Assembly: GCA_944359725.1 (NCBI GenBank)
Contig: CALVSY010000006.1
Location: 1-64,000, forward strand
DNA from: an uncultured Bacilli bacterium
Lineage (GTDB): Bacteria; Bacillota_I; Bacilli_A; RF39; UBA660
DNA length: 64,000 bases
Direction of reading: 5' to 3'
A program made the translations under genes and the position numbers. The notes beneath the pieces are model-generated. The model had not been told where the DNA came from. It made no database searches and worked only from the letters and a program-made list of their open reading frames with translations. The stretch's first letter is position 1, and each line of letters begins with the position of its first letter. Positions 26,438 to 34,916 of the stretch are shown here, piece after piece.

Positions 26438-26536
26438 TTATTTAATTAAGAAGCAGAATAAGCATAAGAAAATTAAGCTAACGAATTTGCTAGCTAAAAA
26501 TATTTTATTATTAGAAAGCAAGCTTTTATTTCTCAT
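26438..26536 (-). CDS. 32-residue Leu/Phe-rich leader ORF upstream of rel
   Basis: It begins MRNKSLLSNNKIFLAS and is hydrophobic at the C-terminus, with about eight Leu and five Phe. A strong Shine-Dalgarno (AAGGAG, 8 nt before ATG) precedes it. A promoter candidate TTGACA (26590-26595), 17 bp, TAATTT (26567-26572) lies upstream. The ORF's stop abuts the terminator before rel, the geometry of a leader peptide in transcription attenuation. It could also be a small membrane peptide. Confidence 0.55.
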   Translation of the reverse strand: MRNKSLLSNNKIFLASKFVSLIFLCLFCFLIK

Positions 26537-26667
26537 GCTACCAACTCCTTAAAATATTTTAAATATAAATTACTCTTTATTTTAAATGCTGTCAAGTATT
26601 TTTTGACAATTTTTTCCAATTTTTTATTTTTTATTATTAATATTAGTAATTAATTTATATTTTTTAC

Positions 26668-27246
26668 CTACTTATTAATAACCTCATTTAAAATTATCTC
26701 AGCTTTCTTAACAAAATAATTTCCCTTTTCATATGGTAAATCATACTCGTCAAATTCATTTATCATATCTTTTATATCTTCATATTTTTTATTTATGTAC
26801 TCTGGTTCATCTTCCATTTCAATAAAAATATATTTATTATTTACAAGCTCTACTACTAACTCTGTTTTATCATTACAATAAACAATACACTTATCATAAA
26901 TCTTAAAAAGTGATTTATAACCAATCGCATTCATAAAATCAAGAGCTTTTTTGATATCAAAAACAGGGCACTTTATTTTTCCTTGCTCTAATATATTACC
27001 ATTATCATCATACTTTTTATATTTATATAGTAATTGCTTTTCAATTCCAACGATGTCTCTTATTAAAACACACTTGCTTAAAATTTCTAAATTACTCATC
27101 TTATTTAATTTCTGTTTACCATCTATTAAATAATCATCATTTATTTCATATTCTTCTTTAATTATAAAACCTTTATCTTTTAGTATTTTATCTAAAGTTT
27201 TATAATCACAAGTTATTTTTACAGTTATTTCTTTTTCTAATTTCAT
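26668..27246 (-). CDS. CYTH-domain protein
   Basis: 192 residues. The N-terminal EKEITVKI matches the ExExK signature. Alternating charged strands (LLYKYKKYDDNGN, IVYCNDKTELVVELVNNKYIFIEMEDEP) form the triphosphate tunnel of the CyaB/thiamine-triphosphatase superfamily. Such enzymes hydrolyse inorganic or organic triphosphates. Activity on a specific substrate cannot be read. It overlaps nothing and is 1 bp from the DUF402 gene, so the two are coupled. Confidence 0.7.
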   Translation of the reverse strand: MKLEKEITVKITCDYKTLDKILKDKGFIIKEEYEINDDYLIDGKQKLNKMSNLEILSKCVLIRDIVGIEKQLLYKYKKYDDNGNILEQGKIKCPVFDIKKALDFMNAIGYKSLFKIYDKCIVYCNDKTELVVELVNNKYIFIEMEDEPEYINKKYEDIKDMINEFDEYDLPYEKGNYFVKKAEIILNEVINK

Positions 27247-27247
27247 A

Positions 27248-27796
27248 TTATAATCCTTTCATATATTTTAAATAGTCTTTATTTTTTCTTTTAACGAATT
27301 TATTAGTTTTATTTTTTAATTCATCCATAAGTTTTAATGCAACATTATATGCCATATCAAATTGTTTTTTATTAATATCTTTATTTTTATATGCATTTAT
27401 TAATTCTTTTTCATCTGCAAGCGATATATAACCACAGCATCCATTTGCATTTTTAGTGTGATATATAACATCTAAATATAAATCTTCATAATAAATATCA
27501 TCATTTTTTATTTCTATTTTATTTATAACATCAAAATAATACTCTAGTATTTTTCCTTTATCATTAAAAAATACTCTAACGTTATAATTTAAATTAGTTG
27601 GCGTATATTCTAATATGGCATAATCTTTATCTAGTATTGTTACTCTTTTACCATTTATAAATGCAGTGCAATCATCTTTCATTTTAATAACGGATTTAAT
27701 AGTAATATAACTTTTTAATTTTTCATCATATGTTTTAAATATTTTCTTTTTCGCAACTTCATTCATGTAAACATCATTTAATTTTTTTATTTTCAT
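27248..27796 (-). CDS. DUF402 (FomD/Ntdp-like) phosphatase-fold protein
   Basis: 182 residues with the DUF402 layout: LDKDYAILEYTP, then YYFDVINKIEIKNDDIYYEDLYLDVIYH carrying the metal-binding Asp/Glu residues, and the C-terminal helix with ADEKELINAYKNKDINKKQFDMAYN. Characterised relatives hydrolyse nucleoside tri/diphosphates (Ntdp) or activated phosphonates (FomD). It lies upstream of and adjacent to a CYTH triphosphatase-like gene, which suggests a small nucleotide- or polyphosphate-handling pair. Confidence 0.75.
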   Translation of the reverse strand: MKIKKLNDVYMNEVAKKKIFKTYDEKLKSYITIKSVIKMKDDCTAFINGKRVTILDKDYAILEYTPTNLNYNVRVFFNDKGKILEYYFDVINKIEIKNDDIYYEDLYLDVIYHTKNANGCCGYISLADEKELINAYKNKDINKKQFDMAYNVALKLMDELKNKTNKFVKRKNKDYLKYMKGL

Positions 27797-27814
27797 ATAA
27801 ACACCACTCCTTTA

Positions 27815-27845
27815 AAAAAGAGTATCATTTCTTAATTACTCTTGT
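27815..27845 (-). terminator. Terminator of the ABC-2 exporter operon
   Basis: Minus-strand stem AAGAGTA / TACTCTT with a long loop, then TTTTTT, directly after the permease gene ending at 27849. Confidence 0.6.
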
Positions 27846-27848
27846 CAA

Positions 27849-28625
27849 TTAAGATCCAACTGATTGATATTTTTTCATGCCTAACTTAAAAGCTAAAAAG
27901 CATGGAATTAAATATATAAACACAATTAATGGTGAAAATGCATACAAAGCGTTATTACTTTTACCTATAAAGTATAAAAGTGGATAATAATTAACAAATG
28001 CATATGGAATTATAAAGGTAAAAAATAATACGAATCCCTTTTTAAATACTCCTATTGGATATTGTGCCATGTGTTTGCCACCATCAGTAAATACGTTTCT
28101 TACCTCTAAACCTTGAATGGTTATAAAACAATAAGATGCTGCAAGTAAAAAGATTCCAAAGAAAATTACTACCGCACTTATTATCATAAGAATTAAAGTA
28201 ATTACTTTTAAAGGTGTTATAGTAACATGTAAATTAACTAGTGCAATAACCATTACGATAACCGCTTGAATAAGTCTTGATATTTTAATAAAGTCAGCAT
28301 CTGATGATAAAACTTGAACGATTATGTTTTTAGGTCTTAAAAGAAGTCTATCAAAATCACCGGTAATTATTAACCTATCAAACTTATCTATACCTCTTGC
28401 AAACGTCTCACAAAAAGCATATCCGAATTGAATTATTGAAAAGCAAAGTAAAACTTCGTATAAAGTAAATCCTTTAATGTTATCAAACTTATCAAATAAT
28501 GCAAGAATAATAAAATAGTATGAGAAGAAAACTATTATTTGAGATAAGAATGCTATTATAAAAGATGCTTTATACTCTAGCATTGACTTTAAATGCATTG
28601 ATAATGATTTTACATATAACCTCAT
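27849..28625 (-). CDS. ABC-2 type permease, COG3694-like
   Basis: About 258 residues from the ATG at 28625 (AAGGAGGTTAAT before it). It has six predicted membrane helices and the segment GDFDRLLLRPKNIIVQ, which is characteristic of the uncharacterised ABC-2 permease pair COG3694/COG4587. It is the second permease of a three-gene exporter with the genes at 28627 and 29427. Systems of this kind export lipid-like or toxic compounds; the substrate here is unknown. Confidence 0.8.
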   Translation of the reverse strand: MRLYVKSLSMHLKSMLEYKASFIIAFLSQIIVFFSYYFIILALFDKFDNIKGFTLYEVLLCFSIIQFGYAFCETFARGIDKFDRLIITGDFDRLLLRPKNIIVQVLSSDADFIKISRLIQAVIVMVIALVNLHVTITPLKVITLILMIISAVVIFFGIFLLAASYCFITIQGLEVRNVFTDGGKHMAQYPIGVFKKGFVLFFTFIIPYAFVNYYPLLYFIGKSNNALYAFSPLIVFIYLIPCFLAFKLGMKKYQSVGS

Positions 28626-28626
28626 A

Positions 28627-29430
28627 TTAACCTCCTTGAATAACAACTTTCTTAAGCGATTTTTTTAACACTATAACTCCAATTAAGACAATTATAATAA
28701 ACCAAACTATTTGAATTAACATTTGCTGTAATCCATCCGTGATTCCTATATTTCCTGAGTACAGTCTAAATGATAAATCACTTACGTATCTAAATGGAAG
28801 TATGTTTGCAACTACTTGTAAAAATGCCGGGAAAAACGGTATTGGAATAACTCCTCCAGATAGTATGTCCGCAACTGCCATAAAAATGTTTGTTACGCCT
28901 TTTTCATTTAATGTACTAAGTGTTAATACGTGATACAAAGTATTAATAGATGTCATTAAAAGCACTCCAACAAATAAAGTTATCAAAAACATAACAAAAC
29001 TTAAAGGTGATGCTGGAAGACTAAGGCCATATGGATAAGGAAGTAAAAATGCAACTATAATTACTGGTAAAAACCTTAAGGCAACATTTGATAGTCTTTG
29101 TGCAATTATTTTAGAAAACCACATAAAATATATTTTTTTAGGTCTTAAAAGTTCGTAGGCAATATTACCATTTTTTATCATGTTAAAGATTTCATCATCT
29201 TTATAAAACATGTAAGTAAGTGCAAAAAGTGCTTGATTAAGCCACAAGTAGGATACTAACTCATTTATCTCCATAGGACCATTACTTGAACTTGATTCAT
29301 AAAACGCTAAATAAACCATTATATATACAAGTCCAAAGAAAAGTTGTGTTGCTATTCCTGCTAATGCTGCTTTCCGGTACTGAAGTGATGTTATAAATCT
29401 AAGTTTAAAATAAGATAAGTAAAACCTCAT
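28627..29430 (-). CDS. ABC-2 type permease, COG4587-like
   Basis: 267 residues, six predicted helices. NGNIAYELLRPKKIYFMWF is the sister motif of the GDFDRLLLRPK segment in the next gene, and GGVIPIPFFPAFLQ is a further family signature. It forms a heterodimeric channel with the COG3694-like permease. Its start overlaps the ATPase stop by 4 nt (ATGA-type), so translation is coupled. Confidence 0.8.
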   Translation of the reverse strand: MRFYLSYFKLRFITSLQYRKAALAGIATQLFFGLVYIMVYLAFYESSSSNGPMEINELVSYLWLNQALFALTYMFYKDDEIFNMIKNGNIAYELLRPKKIYFMWFSKIIAQRLSNVALRFLPVIIVAFLLPYPYGLSLPASPLSFVMFLITLFVGVLLMTSINTLYHVLTLSTLNEKGVTNIFMAVADILSGGVIPIPFFPAFLQVVANILPFRYVSDLSFRLYSGNIGITDGLQQMLIQIVWFIIIVLIGVIVLKKSLKKVVIQGG

Positions 29431-30407
29431 ACGTTATACTCCTCATATAATTTAACGATTATGTTATCAATGTTTTCATTTTCTATTTCTACATCATCAA
29501 TTGATATATTCTTAGATATTAAATTAAGAAAATCAGATATGTTTATTATCTTAGAGTCTATTGTAAATTTATAACCTTCACTTATCTTTTCTTTTTTTAT
29601 AATGCCTTTATTTTTTATGTCTATTTTATCTTTTGTATTAAACGTTATATATTTATTATTATCATACTTATTTTTAAGTGATTTTAAAGAACCATCATAT
29701 AAAACGGTACCCTTACCTATTAAAATAATTCTTTTAGCAAGAGCTTCTATATCAGACATATCATGTGTTGTTAATATAACCGTTATTTTCTTTTCTTTAT
29801 TTAACTTCTTAATAAAGTCTCTTACGATTGTTTTTGATACCGCATCAAGTCCTATCGTTGGTTCATCTAAAAATAATATTTCTGGAGAATGTAAAAGTGA
29901 TGCTGCGATTTCACAACGCATCCTTTGACCAAGACTCAGTTGTCTTACTGGTACGTTTATAAAATCTTTTAAGTTTAATTTATCAATTAATTCATTTTTT
30001 ATTTTTATAAACTTATCATTTGGAATATCATAGACATCCTTTAAAAGATCAAAGGTGTCTTCTGCTGGAATATCCCACCAAAGCTGAGAACGTTGTCCAA
30101 ATACAACCCCTATGTGTTTAACGTACTTATCCCTTTGTTCATATGGAATGAATCCCTTTACTTTACATACGCCACTATCAGGTACCAAAATTCCACTTAG
30201 AATTTTAATCGTAGTAGATTTACCCGCTCCATTAGGACCAATATAACCTACTATCTCTCCTTTATTAATTTTAAATGATACGTTTTTTATCGCATCAATT
30301 TTTTTGTAGTCCCTTTTAAAAAAAGACCTAATGGCATTTTTTAATCCACTAGGTCTTTGGGCTACCTTAAACTGTTTTGATATGTTATTAACATAGATAA
30401 GCGACAT
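29427..30407 (-). CDS. ABC transporter ATPase, COG4586-like
   Basis: 326 residues. Walker A GPNGAGKST (about 58), Q-loop GQRSQLWWDIPAEDTF, signature LSLGQRMRCEIAASLLH, Walker B EILFLDEPTIGLD and an H-loop TTHDMSDIEALA. The WWDIPAEDTF segment and the divergent signature LSLGQ are typical of COG4586. It pairs with the two downstream permeases as an exporter. A leader with a terminator hairpin separates promoter and gene. Confidence 0.88.
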   Translation of the reverse strand: MSLIYVNNISKQFKVAQRPSGLKNAIRSFFKRDYKKIDAIKNVSFKINKGEIVGYIGPNGAGKSTTIKILSGILVPDSGVCKVKGFIPYEQRDKYVKHIGVVFGQRSQLWWDIPAEDTFDLLKDVYDIPNDKFIKIKNELIDKLNLKDFINVPVRQLSLGQRMRCEIAASLLHSPEILFLDEPTIGLDAVSKTIVRDFIKKLNKEKKITVILTTHDMSDIEALAKRIILIGKGTVLYDGSLKSLKNKYDNNKYITFNTKDKIDIKNKGIIKKEKISEGYKFTIDSKIINISDFLNLISKNISIDDVEIENENIDNIIVKLYEEYNV

Positions 30408-30438
30408 TTTTTATTCACCATCCTTTCTAATACATAGC

Positions 30439-30534
30439 AAAAAAGCCAGATATTTCTATCCAGTGGGTATAAAATATATAACTTTCTTGCAAAAACGTCA
30501 CTTAAAATATACTATAAATAAAATAATAATACAA
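30439..30534 (-). promoter_or_regulatory. Promoter and hairpin leader of the ABC-2 exporter
   Basis: TTGTAT (30529-30534), 17-bp spacer, TATATT (30506-30511). A terminator-like hairpin (CTGGATA GAAA TATCTGG with two G-U pairs, then TTTTTT) occupies about 30439-30466. The leader is only about 90 nt. It may attenuate the exporter; no ligand-binding motif was recognised. Confidence 0.5.
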
Positions 30535-30543
30535 TACGTTTAT

Positions 30544-32151
30544 TTAAATTTTTTTCTTATTTTTAAAATTATCATAATTACCAACGTAACTTACTAACTT
30601 TTTATTTTCAATGTTAATTATTCTTGTTGCAACTTTATTTATAAAGTATCTATCATGAGAAATAAATAAAACGGTACCAGAATAATTATTAATTGCTTCT
30701 TCCAGAACTTCCTTTGCATTAATATCTATATGGTTAGTAGGTTCATCAAGTATTAATACGTTATTATTCTCCTGCATCAAGCAAAATAATTTTAACCTTA
30801 TTTTTTCTCCACCGGAAAGTATACCTAATCTTTTAAATACATCTTGTTCGTAAAACATAAACTTACTTAAAGCACTTCTTAGAATACTTTCATCACCATT
30901 AAAATAACGTCTTGCCTCATCTAATATACACTTGTTTTCATCATCAAAACTAAACTCTTGAGGAATATATCCTACTTTTGCACTTTCTGAAATTTTTACA
31001 TCTTTATTGTCCAATAAGTATTTTATTAAAGACGTTTTACCAGTTCCATTATTTCCAATAATGCATAACCTTTCTTTATAATATAATTCTAAACTAGAAT
31101 CATTAATTAAAATATTATTATCAAAACTAATATTTATGTTTTTAGCAATTATAACATCTTTTCCCGATCTTTTATTTACATCTAACTTAAGGGGTATTTT
31201 ATTGTTTGGTTTAGGTTTATCTTTTCTTTCTAGTTTTTCTAATCTTTTTTCAATACTCTTTGCCCTTTTAAAAAATGTTTCTCCTTTAGGATAAGCTTTT
31301 TTACCAAATTCCCTTAATTTTTTAATAGACCTTTTCATTGCTTCTATTTTCTTTTGCTGATCTTTATACAGAGTAAATTCTTTTTCTATTCTTTTTTCGT
31401 TTTCTTTAACAAAGTATGAATAATTACCATGAAATACGTTTGCTCTTCCGTTTTCTATTAATATTGTTTTACCTGCTACTTTATCTAAAAAATATCTATC
31501 ATGTGAAACAATTAACACGGTTCCTTTATAATTTTTTAAATATTCTTCTAAGTATTCTAACATGTTAATATCTAAATGGTTAGTAGGCTCATCTAATAGT
31601 AATATATCAGGGTTAGAAAGTAATAAAGAAACTAAATTAATTAATGTTTTTTCACCACCGGATAATATCTCATATTTTAAGTTAAGTAATCTGCTGATAT
31701 TAAAAGCTGATGTTATTTTATCTACTTTAGATGTTATTTCATAGCCACCGGCACTAATAAATTCATCTTGTAATTTCAAGAATTTATTTATAGCATTTAT
31801 TTGTTTTTCTCCGGTTAAATAATTCATTTTTTCTTGATATTTATCCATCTTACTTTTAATCTTATTTAATTCATCAAAGCTTTTATATAATATTTCCTTA
31901 ACCGTTAAAGAAAACAAATCTTTAATGGGTTCTTGAGTAAGATATCCTATCTTAGAATCTTTTTTAATAAATATATAACCACTAGTTGGTAATTCTTGTT
32001 TTGTTATTAATTTTAATATAATTGACTTGCCACATCCGTTTTCTCCTACTAATGCAATTTTCTCTTGTGTTTTAACTTCAAAACTTAATCTATCTAAAAC
32101 GTTTTTAAAACCAAAGTTTTTAGTTACGTTATTTACACATATTTCCATCAT
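30544..32151 (-). CDS. ABC-F ribosome-protection-type ATPase
   Basis: About 535 residues from the ATGATG at 32151 (AAAGGAG before it; the longer frame upstream has no site). Two ABC domains without membrane segments carry Walker A GENGCGKS and GNNGTGKTS, signature LSGGEK twice, and DEPTNHLDI/DEPTNHID. They are joined by a long basic linker (about residues 250-310) that would reach into the ribosomal P-site region. Antibiotic-resistance ABC-F proteins dislodge PTC-targeting drugs. The attenuator upstream strongly suggests drug induction. The exact subclass (Msr, Lsa, Vga or other) cannot be told. Confidence 0.88.
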   Translation of the reverse strand: MMEICVNNVTKNFGFKNVLDRLSFEVKTQEKIALVGENGCGKSIILKLITKQELPTSGYIFIKKDSKIGYLTQEPIKDLFSLTVKEILYKSFDELNKIKSKMDKYQEKMNYLTGEKQINAINKFLKLQDEFISAGGYEITSKVDKITSAFNISRLLNLKYEILSGGEKTLINLVSLLLSNPDILLLDEPTNHLDINMLEYLEEYLKNYKGTVLIVSHDRYFLDKVAGKTILIENGRANVFHGNYSYFVKENEKRIEKEFTLYKDQQKKIEAMKRSIKKLREFGKKAYPKGETFFKRAKSIEKRLEKLERKDKPKPNNKIPLKLDVNKRSGKDVIIAKNINISFDNNILINDSSLELYYKERLCIIGNNGTGKTSLIKYLLDNKDVKISESAKVGYIPQEFSFDDENKCILDEARRYFNGDESILRSALSKFMFYEQDVFKRLGILSGGEKIRLKLFCLMQENNNVLILDEPTNHIDINAKEVLEEAINNYSGTVLFISHDRYFINKVATRIINIENKKLVSYVGNYDNFKNKKKI

Positions 32152-32175
32152 AATATCATCTCCTTTAATACATAT

Positions 32176-32253
32176 AAAAAAGCTACGCAAAAATCTGCAA
32201 TAGCTTATATTCTATGCAGATGTAGGCACGCCAAAAACACAGCACCTACATCC
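32176..32253 (-). promoter_or_regulatory. Attenuator of the ABC-F gene: mutually exclusive hairpins
   Basis: On the minus strand five segments can pair in alternation: CAGCACCT (32271-32278) with AGGTGCTG (32240-32247); GGATGTAGG (32245-32253) with CCTACATC (32219-32226); ATCTGCATAG (32212-32221) with CTATTGCAGAT (32193-32203). The last segment alternatively forms terminator AAGCTATTGC / GCGTAGCTT plus T-run (32176-32206). Each pairing blocks the next, the classic design of stalled-ribosome attenuation. Confidence 0.82.
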
Positions 32254-32279
32254 GTTTTAAAAAAGATGAAAGGTGCTGA

Positions 32280-32315
32280 TTAACAAGTATACATGATAGT
32301 TTTATTTGTATACAT
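32280..32315 (-). CDS. Leader peptide MYTNKTIMYTC of the ABC-F gene
   Basis: Eleven codons with a perfect Shine-Dalgarno (AAGGAGGG, 7 nt before ATG) directly at the start of the transcript. The stop codon is immediately followed by segment 1 of the attenuator, so a ribosome stalled on this ORF would mask CAGCACCT and switch the downstream folds. It contains the near-repeat MYTN/MYTC. Confidence 0.8.
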   Translation of the reverse strand: MYTNKTIMYTC

Positions 32316-32336
32316 ATTAATCCCTCCTTAATAATA

Positions 32337-32365
32337 AGTATATGTATAAATCATATTTATGTCAA
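32337..32365 (-). promoter_or_regulatory. Promoter of the ABC-F operon
   Basis: TTGACA (32360-32365), 17-bp spacer, TATACT (32337-32342). The expected start near 32330 coincides with the leader-peptide ribosome binding site. Confidence 0.85.
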
Positions 32366-32373
32366 TCATTAAT

Positions 32374-33672
32374 TTAAATTATGTTATTAATATATTCAAT
32401 TAAATATAAAGGTATGTTAATTACTTTACCATCTTTTTTTAAATTATTAAGAGATAAAAGAATTGAAATATCATTATTATTTTCTACATTATATTTAGTT
32501 AAACTAGTATGTTTTTTACTATTTCCTGCTTTTACCTCAATTGGTATTATCTTATCTTTATATTGAATTACAAAATCAATTTCATATCTATCAAAAGTAT
32601 AATAATTAATATCCATATCATATAAAATATTTAAAGCATTATAAACATAATTTTCAGTAAATGAACCCTTAAATTCTTCAAATAATTTATTACCTTCTAA
32701 TATAATACTGCTATCTAAATTAACCATACGTCTTAACAAGCCAACATCATTCATATATATTTTAAAAGATGATAAATCATTATATGCTTTTAAAGGAAAA
32801 TCATTTTTCTTAACGTTATAACACTTATGAATTAAATTAGCATCATTAAGCCAGTTTAATGCATCTTCGTACTCTCTTGCTCTTGCACCGGGTTTAATGG
32901 CTTGATAAACAAACTTCTTATTTTCCTTAGCAAGTTGAGATGGAATACCATTCCATATTATAGATATTTTATTAGCCTCAGTATTTGTTGTATGTTTTGA
33001 AAAATCACTTTCATACGCTCTCAAAATATTATCTTGAATTTTATTAACTTCTTCAATATCCTTATTTGTTGTCCAACTATAAACAGCCTCTGGCATTCCT
33101 CCTACAATAAAATAAGCTTTTAGCTTTTCTACTAACTGAGATTCAAATATTTTAGGAACTTCATTTATAGAGTTTATCTCATTCATATACTCTACTAAGT
33201 TTTCACACCCATCCGCAATTAAAAACTCACTAAAAGTCATGGGATTCATGCTTAAAAATTCAACTTTACCTACAGGAAATGATGTTTTTGAAAGCCTTAT
33301 TCCAAGTAAAGAGCCTGCACAAACTATATGGTATTGACTTGCTTCTTCACAAAAGTATTTAAGAGAGTTTAAAGCATCAGGACACTCCTGCACTTCATCA
33401 AAAATTATTAATGTTTCTCCAGGCTCAATTTTTTTACCTATTGCTAAAGATAATTGTTCTAGTATTCTTTTTGGATCCTTGGTATTTACAAATAACCCTT
33501 TTAATGCATCGTCATGATCAAAGTTAAAATATGCAACTGATTTATAGTATTTCGCTCCAAACTCTTTTAAAATATACGTTTTTCCAACCTGTCTTGCACC
33601 TTTTATTATTAGAGGTTTTCTTGTTTTACTATTTTTCCAACTTATTAACTTATCCATAATAAACCTTTTCAT
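32374..33672 (-). CDS. AAA ATPase with DUF4143 domain
   Basis: About 432 residues from the ATG at 33672 (AGGAGGTGC before it). Walker A is GARQVGKTYIL, Walker B LIIFDEVQECPDAL, sensor region GSLLGIRL. The C-terminal DUF4143 domain contains the PD-(D/E)xK-like YEIDFVIQYKDKIIPIEVKAG. This family (COG1373) is widespread in anaerobes, often in several copies, with unclear function; links to toxin-antitoxin or anti-phage roles have been proposed but are not settled. Three direct repeats cover its promoter. Confidence 0.85.
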   Translation of the reverse strand: MKRFIMDKLISWKNSKTRKPLIIKGARQVGKTYILKEFGAKYYKSVAYFNFDHDDALKGLFVNTKDPKRILEQLSLAIGKKIEPGETLIIFDEVQECPDALNSLKYFCEEASQYHIVCAGSLLGIRLSKTSFPVGKVEFLSMNPMTFSEFLIADGCENLVEYMNEINSINEVPKIFESQLVEKLKAYFIVGGMPEAVYSWTTNKDIEEVNKIQDNILRAYESDFSKHTTNTEANKISIIWNGIPSQLAKENKKFVYQAIKPGARAREYEDALNWLNDANLIHKCYNVKKNDFPLKAYNDLSSFKIYMNDVGLLRRMVNLDSSIILEGNKLFEEFKGSFTENYVYNALNILYDMDINYYTFDRYEIDFVIQYKDKIIPIEVKAGNSKKHTSLTKYNVENNNDISILLSLNNLKKDGKVINIPLYLIEYINNII

Positions 33673-33691
33673 ACTAGCACCTCCTGTTATC

Positions 33692-33775
33692 ATTATATCA
33701 CAGTTTTGCAAAAAATATTTGTTAAATTATCACAGTTTTGCAAGATTTTTTTGCAAATTTATCACACTTTTGCAA
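33692..33775 (-). repeat. Three 16-bp direct repeats, 32-bp period, at the DUF4143 promoter
   Basis: TATCACAGTTTTGCAA occurs at 33696-33711 and 33728-33743, and TATCACACTTTTGCAA at 33760-33775, each exactly 32 bp from the next (about three helical turns). The promoter-proximal copy overlaps the -10 hexamer TATAAT (33692-33697). No good -35 is present. This looks like a cooperative operator, perhaps for autoregulation. Confidence 0.8.
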
Positions 33776-33778
33776 ATT

Positions 33779-34399
33779 TTACATAATTTGAGGCATATCT
33801 TTTTCAAATAATACTTCTTTTTCTATCTTTTTATTTTGGTCTTTACATAACTCTTCATATTTATCATCCCATGATAGTTTATATGAATCTTCTATTTTTA
33901 AATTAAGTAATTTTAAATATTCATCTATTATTTTATCTTGATTATTATTCTTTTTAGCTTCTATTTCAAGTGCTAGTCCAAATGGATATAAATCAAGTGC
34001 TATTTCAACATCATCATTATAAAAAATAGTTCTATACCTTTCATAACATTCAACTAATTTTAAATGAAGTACGTTATTAATTATGAAAAATAAATTATCT
34101 ATTTCATCATCTTTAATGCTTAATTCTACTTCTTCCTGTTTATTGGTTAGAAGGCTGTCCTTTAACCTTCTTTTCCAAGATATCATGCACTTTTTTATAT
34201 TATCTTTTTCGGTTATTCTTATTCTAAACCTTCCATCTATATTTTTAGAGTAAAAATCATATTTTTTTAAAGGATGATTATACTGATATGTCTTTTCGTA
34301 AAACTTACCCTTATATTTTAATTTATCTATTTTATTTAACTTATTAAATAATTCATCATAGCATTCTTTTTTATAATAATATCTTACTTCACACTCCAT
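33779..34399 (-). CDS. CYTH-domain triphosphatase-like protein
   Basis: About 206 residues from the ATG at 34399 (AGGAGAATATTT before it). ECEVRYYYK at the start fits the ExExK-type motif. GRFRIRITEKD..ISWKRRL, QEEVELSI, YERYRTIFY and VEIALDLYPFGLALEIEAK alternate basic and acidic strands as in CYTH tunnels. It resembles class IV adenylate cyclase/ThTPase-like proteins, often acting on tripolyphosphate. It is distinct from the CYTH protein at 26668-27246. It follows the Nudix gene closely, so it is co-transcribed. Confidence 0.75.
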   Translation of the reverse strand: MECEVRYYYKKECYDELFNKLNKIDKLKYKGKFYEKTYQYNHPLKKYDFYSKNIDGRFRIRITEKDNIKKCMISWKRRLKDSLLTNKQEEVELSIKDDEIDNLFFIINNVLHLKLVECYERYRTIFYNDDVEIALDLYPFGLALEIEAKKNNNQDKIIDEYLKLLNLKIEDSYKLSWDDKYEELCKDQNKKIEKEVLFEKDMPQIM

Positions 34400-34409
34400 A
34401 AATATTCTC

Positions 34410-34916
34410 CTATTCATATAAATATTCAATCAAAGCATATATGGTATCTTTTAAAGTATTTTTGTTTTTACAAGTATTAAAAGTTTTAACAAGCTCATTA
34501 ATTACGTTATTTTTATTTATGTATTTGAATTCGAACATACCTTCTTTTTCATTTTCAGTTAAATTAATTAAATCCATATTGGGTTTTTGATCTGTTTTTA
34601 TAACATAATAGTTAGCATTAAATAAAGTGTTTAAGTTTTTACTTGGATAATCTTTACAATAATATTTTATTGTTAAAAATGGTTTATCATCAAAATCATC
34701 TATGGTAATTCCTGTTTCTTCTTTTACCTCTCTTATTAAACAATTTTTATAAGTTTCATTTTCTTCTACATGTCCTCCAATTATTTGATAATTATTATTG
34801 CCATATCCAAGTAATATTTCTCCTTTAGAGTTAACAATTATAACTTTAACCCTTTCTATAACATTATTTATATCACTATCTTTTAAATTATCTTCATTAT
34901 AAATTATCTCTTTCAT
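34410..34916 (-). CDS. Nudix hydrolase
   Basis: About 168 residues from the ATG at 34916. The Nudix box GGHVEENETYKNCLIREVKEETG (G-x5-E-x7-REVxEExG) is intact. The N-terminal MKEIIYNEDNLKDSDINNVIERVKVIIVN closely parallels the Nudix protein at 60160-60705, so the two are paralogues. The substrate is unknown. It overlaps the HAD gene. Confidence 0.82.
   Translation of the reverse strand: MKEIIYNEDNLKDSDINNVIERVKVIIVNSKGEILLGYGNNNYQIIGGHVEENETYKNCLIREVKEETGITIDDFDDKPFLTIKYYCKDYPSKNLNTLFNANYYVIKTDQKPNMDLINLTENEKEGMFEFKYINKNNVINELVKTFNTCKNKNTLKDTIYALIEYLYE

Noticed and set aside
30439-30505. 24-codon GTG ORF in the ABC exporter leader (MTFLQESYIFY..)
   Set aside because: No ribosome binding site before the GTG and it runs straight through the hairpin; not supported as a leader peptide.
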